A DNA stretch of 64,000 nt. Origin: Scatophagus argus (taxonomy: Eukaryota > Chordata > Actinopteri > Scatophagidae). A program made the position numbers and the translations under genes. Below are positions 38,601-64,000 of the stretch, one piece after another (position 1 is the stretch's first letter; the number at the start of each line of letters is the position of its first letter). The stretch is from NCBI RefSeq assembly GCF_020382885.2, contig NC_058496.1, positions 153,501-217,500 on the forward strand. Reading direction: 5' to 3'. The notes below the pieces were generated by a model that made no database searches, was not told the origin of the DNA, and saw nothing but the letters and a program-made list of their open reading frames with translations.

Positions 38601-38991
38601 ACGGTACTGGACTGGCATCCCCTGCAGGAAATCGTCCATCTGCACTGTAAAGATGGCCGCTGCACCGCTCTCATCCTGAGAACACTCCGACCCTGTAGGA
38701 CAAGCAGCCGATCAGATAGCAGGACCAAAGTCAAAGCACAGCCAGCCGTAGAGGTTGTACTGTGTACCGTGTATTGCAGTACTGTTGTACTGTAGTACCT
38801 TGCCAGTAGTGCAAGTCGTACTGCAGGGTTCCGCTGCGGTTCTCAGTGCTGTGGAGAATCAGGTAAGCATCCCCAGTGTAGAACCCTCCGTAGAGACTCT
38901 CAGGAACAGGAACCAGTTCCATGTTCTCCACTCGCCACACCTGAAGCCCCGCTGTCTGGCCTGCACGCTCAAACTCTGAGTGGAACACCAT
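32684..38991 (-). CDS. gsn: Gelsolin (cytoplasmic form), actin-severing and capping protein
   Basis: Eighteen coding exons, 5' to 3' on the minus strand: 38799-38991, 38538-38692, 38307-38468, 38164-38223, 37994-38083, 36434-36523, 36120-36252, 35856-35944, 35631-35759, 35449-35535, 35179-35312, 34856-34946, 34572-34742, 34263-34437, 34056-34177, 33879-33956, 33738-33798, 32684-32823. They total 2,160 nt, 719 aa (human cytoplasmic form 731). Six gelsolin repeats are complete, for example [10 protein letters not shown] in G1, [18 protein letters not shown] in G2, [11 protein letters not shown] and [10 protein letters not shown] in G4, [16 protein letters not shown] in G5 and [17 protein letters not shown] in G6. 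The protein severs, caps and nucleates actin under Ca2+ and PIP2 control. The start [11 protein letters not shown] matches the cytoplasmic isoform; no signal-peptide exon was seen. The C terminus stops at HKYWSTTK, lacking the latch helix. Exon 34056-34177 uses a weak GTCTGT donor. Scinderin-like paralogues are the alternative identity. Confidence 0.92.
36660..37815 (+). mobile_element. Rex/CR1-like LINE, 5' truncated, in a gelsolin intron (antisense to the gene)
   Basis: Plus-strand pieces: a reverse-transcriptase segment with [18 protein letters not shown] (about 36700-36898), then [20 protein letters not shown] and [18 protein letters not shown] (37190-37471). The 3' end 'aaatttccatcaggatcgat' with a (CTAT)n tail lies at about 37765-37815. 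Several frames are needed, so the copy is inactive. Confidence 0.75.
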
Positions 38992-39524
38992 GATGTCACC
39001 TGTAGGGGGTGGAGCCACACAACACTTGACCATCATGATGTCATTTACAGGAGTCTCACTAAGCTTTTTCATAAAAGCTTGCTAACTTCTTCTTGTTTGA
39101 GTTTATCATTTACAGACCAAAATAAATTCCACTTTTGTAGAGAAAACAGTGAAATGTTTCTGTCTTGTTCATCTGTCACAGAGACAACAAACAGAGTGAC
39201 TCATCTTCTCTATCACAGAGCATCTCTGCTGCAGCTGAAAGAAGCAGGAAGTGACTCACGAGTCAGTTTTCAGTGGATTTTAGAAAGTTTAAGCAGGTTT
39301 TAGGATGTGACAAATATATTAGGAAACACTGAAAAACCCCACAGACAGTAAACATGTCATTTATTGTTTCTGGATTGAAGACATAAACTGCCTGAAGAAT
39401 CAGATGTTTGGTTTGATTTAACAGATTAAACTCTGAACGAATGAATTAAAACTCTTACAATAAACATTCACAAGCAGGAGGACAGATTTAAGATTTAAAG
39501 CGAAATCAAAGAAAAACTCACCGT

Positions 39525-39700
39525 CTGTTTGTTGGACGCCTGCTGGATGGAAACTGACGAAGGCTGAGCTCCACCTGAGAAGCTGACGGATGAGGGAGTG
39601 GCTGTGGGGGAAGGGCTGCAGGTAACTCTACCTGTCCAACTTCCCAGGTCACACCCAGCTGAAGCACCGAGCCTGACACACAGCTGCCGGCATGAGCAGT
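39525..39700 (-). other. Possible 5' untranslated exon of gelsolin
   Basis: On the minus strand the segment ends at AACAAACAGACG/GTGAGT and could join the exon whose first bases are GTGACATC before the ATG at 38991. The frame that would continue into gelsolin gives no recognisable signal peptide, so I treat it as untranslated. Confidence 0.35.
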
Positions 39701-40612
39701 GAACACACACTTTAGAACAAATCATCATATTAAACTGGTTAGCAGTTTTAGTCAGTGGTGCAAGACGTATCCAGATCCTGTACTACAGTAAGGGTACCTG
39801 TTAATACCACACTGTAAACACAGGAGTTTACTGTTGGAGTTGGGGCTGTCTGATTCTCCCATCTCCCATTCTCCTCCCATCGTGGCTTTCACGTGTATCT
39901 CTCAGTCACACTGACAATAACATTTTCTAAAGATTCAAAAATCTGTGTCACATAAAACCATATTAAGCTCATGTTTAATGTTTCAGCTCTGAACATCTCA
40001 CGCTGTGCTGCATGGGATGTTCTGCTGTTCTTCTCTACATATAAAGTCCCTGTGAAACAGATCAGTGCGTTATCTCTGTAATGTCATAAGAAAGATATTT
40101 GGTTAAAATATTGCTAATGGCAAATAAAACAGTTATTATGAAGAAGTGGTTCAGGCCAATTGCCCTCAGCATCCGTCCCACCTGGCCACGTAAACCATCA
40201 TTTAGTCAGAGGTCAGAGTTTTGTTTAACGTAGATATGGTGAAAGACTTCAGTTAGATAGATAGATAGATACTTTATTGATCCCGAGGGAAATTCGAGTT
40301 ATTGTGTTTTAAACACATTCAAGTACTCTAGTATTTAAATCGGATTTATATTATTCAGGATAAATCATTATCAAAAAATAAGTTTTAATGGAGCTCTTAT
40401 TTTGAAATGACCTAACCGGACGTGGCAGAGTTTTCTCGGAGTGGGTTGATTTATTTTGAAGCTTCTCTCCAGAAGTTAGTGATGTGGGAGTTGTATCTTG
40501 ACGCCGAGCGGTCAGCTGTTGGTTCAGCTGTCAACATGTCTCAGTAAACTGGTGAATAACCGCGTTTAACCAGCTTAACGGACAGTCTGTGTCACTCGGT
40601 TTTGTCGGGAGG
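39700..40612. promoter_or_regulatory. Head-to-head gsn/fhip2b intergenic region
   Basis: Only about 0.9 kb separates the putative gelsolin leader exon (minus) from the fhip2b start (plus). The right part (40400-40612) has CpGs and lies directly before the fhip2b ATG, as expected of its 5' UTR and promoter. A LINE-type 3' end with (TAGA)n lies at 40250-40300. No TATA box stands out. Confidence 0.4.
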
Positions 40613-63688
<23,076 letters not shown>

Positions 63689-63734
63689 GTGAGTGGTTCA
63701 CTGTGTGTGTGTGGAGGGGGTATGTGTGTGTGGA

Positions 63735-63970
63735 CGTGGATTCCTGTTGTTGTGGGGACAAAAATCTGTTCGCACAATCACACTGTGAGGACCGGCCTTA
63801 CTTACTTACTTACCGGCAAAACTCAAGTCTTCACATGTAAATTGTTAAAAATTAGGGTGAAGAGTTAGGATTAGGTTGATGTTAGGGTTAGGCAGGTAAT
63901 GTTTATTATTATGGTTATGTGGTGGTTAAGCATCCAGGAAATGAACGGAATGTCCCCAAAAGTGATGGAA
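63735..63970 (-). repeat. Interspersed repeat copy 2 (dnm1, last intron seen)
   Basis: Reverse complement shows 'cacttttggggacattccg', 'ggatgcttaaccaccacata' and 'ataataataaacattacctg', then a TAAG run and 'cacagtgtgattgtgcga'. It matches the copy at 54978-55445 in the opposite orientation and is flanked by GT-rich sequence. Confidence 0.6.
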
Positions 63971-64000
63971 ACATGACTGCATGTGTGTGTGATCTGACAT

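Overview
The window is vertebrate nuclear DNA, almost certainly from a teleost (ray-finned) fish. The evidence is multi-exon genes with GT/AG introns, dense (CA/GT)n microsatellites, fish-type tRNA-derived SINEs, L1/Tx1-type and other non-LTR retrotransposon remnants, and proteins close to vertebrate families. Exons below were joined by eye from splice sites, reading phase and remembered vertebrate orthologues. For the five main genes (phf19, dab2ip, gsn, fhip2b, dnm1) and for the mfap4-like gene, every junction used keeps phase.

Layout: 1-2360 is a nest of degenerate retroelements. 2393-2966 holds two phase-compatible exons of an unidentified small tail-anchored protein (+). 3129-4838 is a complete four-exon MFAP4-like fibrinogen-domain gene (+). 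7336-11615 is phf19, a Polycomb-like PRC2 accessory protein (+, 566 aa). 11616-17397 is mostly non-coding, with exon-like islands. About 17398-31356 is dab2ip, a Ras GTPase-activating scaffold (+). 32684-38991 is a gelsolin gene (-, 719 aa), tail-to-tail with dab2ip. 40613-49482 is fhip2b/fam160b2 (+, 705 aa), head-to-head with gelsolin. 51730-63688 is the 5' part of dnm1, dynamin-1 (+), which runs off the right edge after 519 codons.

phf19, dab2ip, gsn and dnm1 are all on human 9q33-q34, so this is a conserved block; fhip2b is the exception (human 8p21). The genes are not an operon-like system. They act in chromatin repression (phf19), Ras and cell-death signalling (dab2ip), actin severing (gsn), endosome/dynein adaptor function (fhip2b) and endocytic membrane scission (dnm1).

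Introns carry most of the mobile DNA: a Rex/CR1-like LINE in gsn, another in dab2ip, a 2.3 kb LINE in fhip2b, a 4 kb L1/Tx1-type LINE with a nested insertion in dnm1, and several SINEs. I found no clearly new multi-gene system. The points most worth following up are a 12-nt dynamin microexon, a gelsolin without the C-terminal latch, tandemly repeated splice donors, a long intronic hairpin, and two inverted copies of one repeat flanking the dnm1 GTPase/middle-domain exons.
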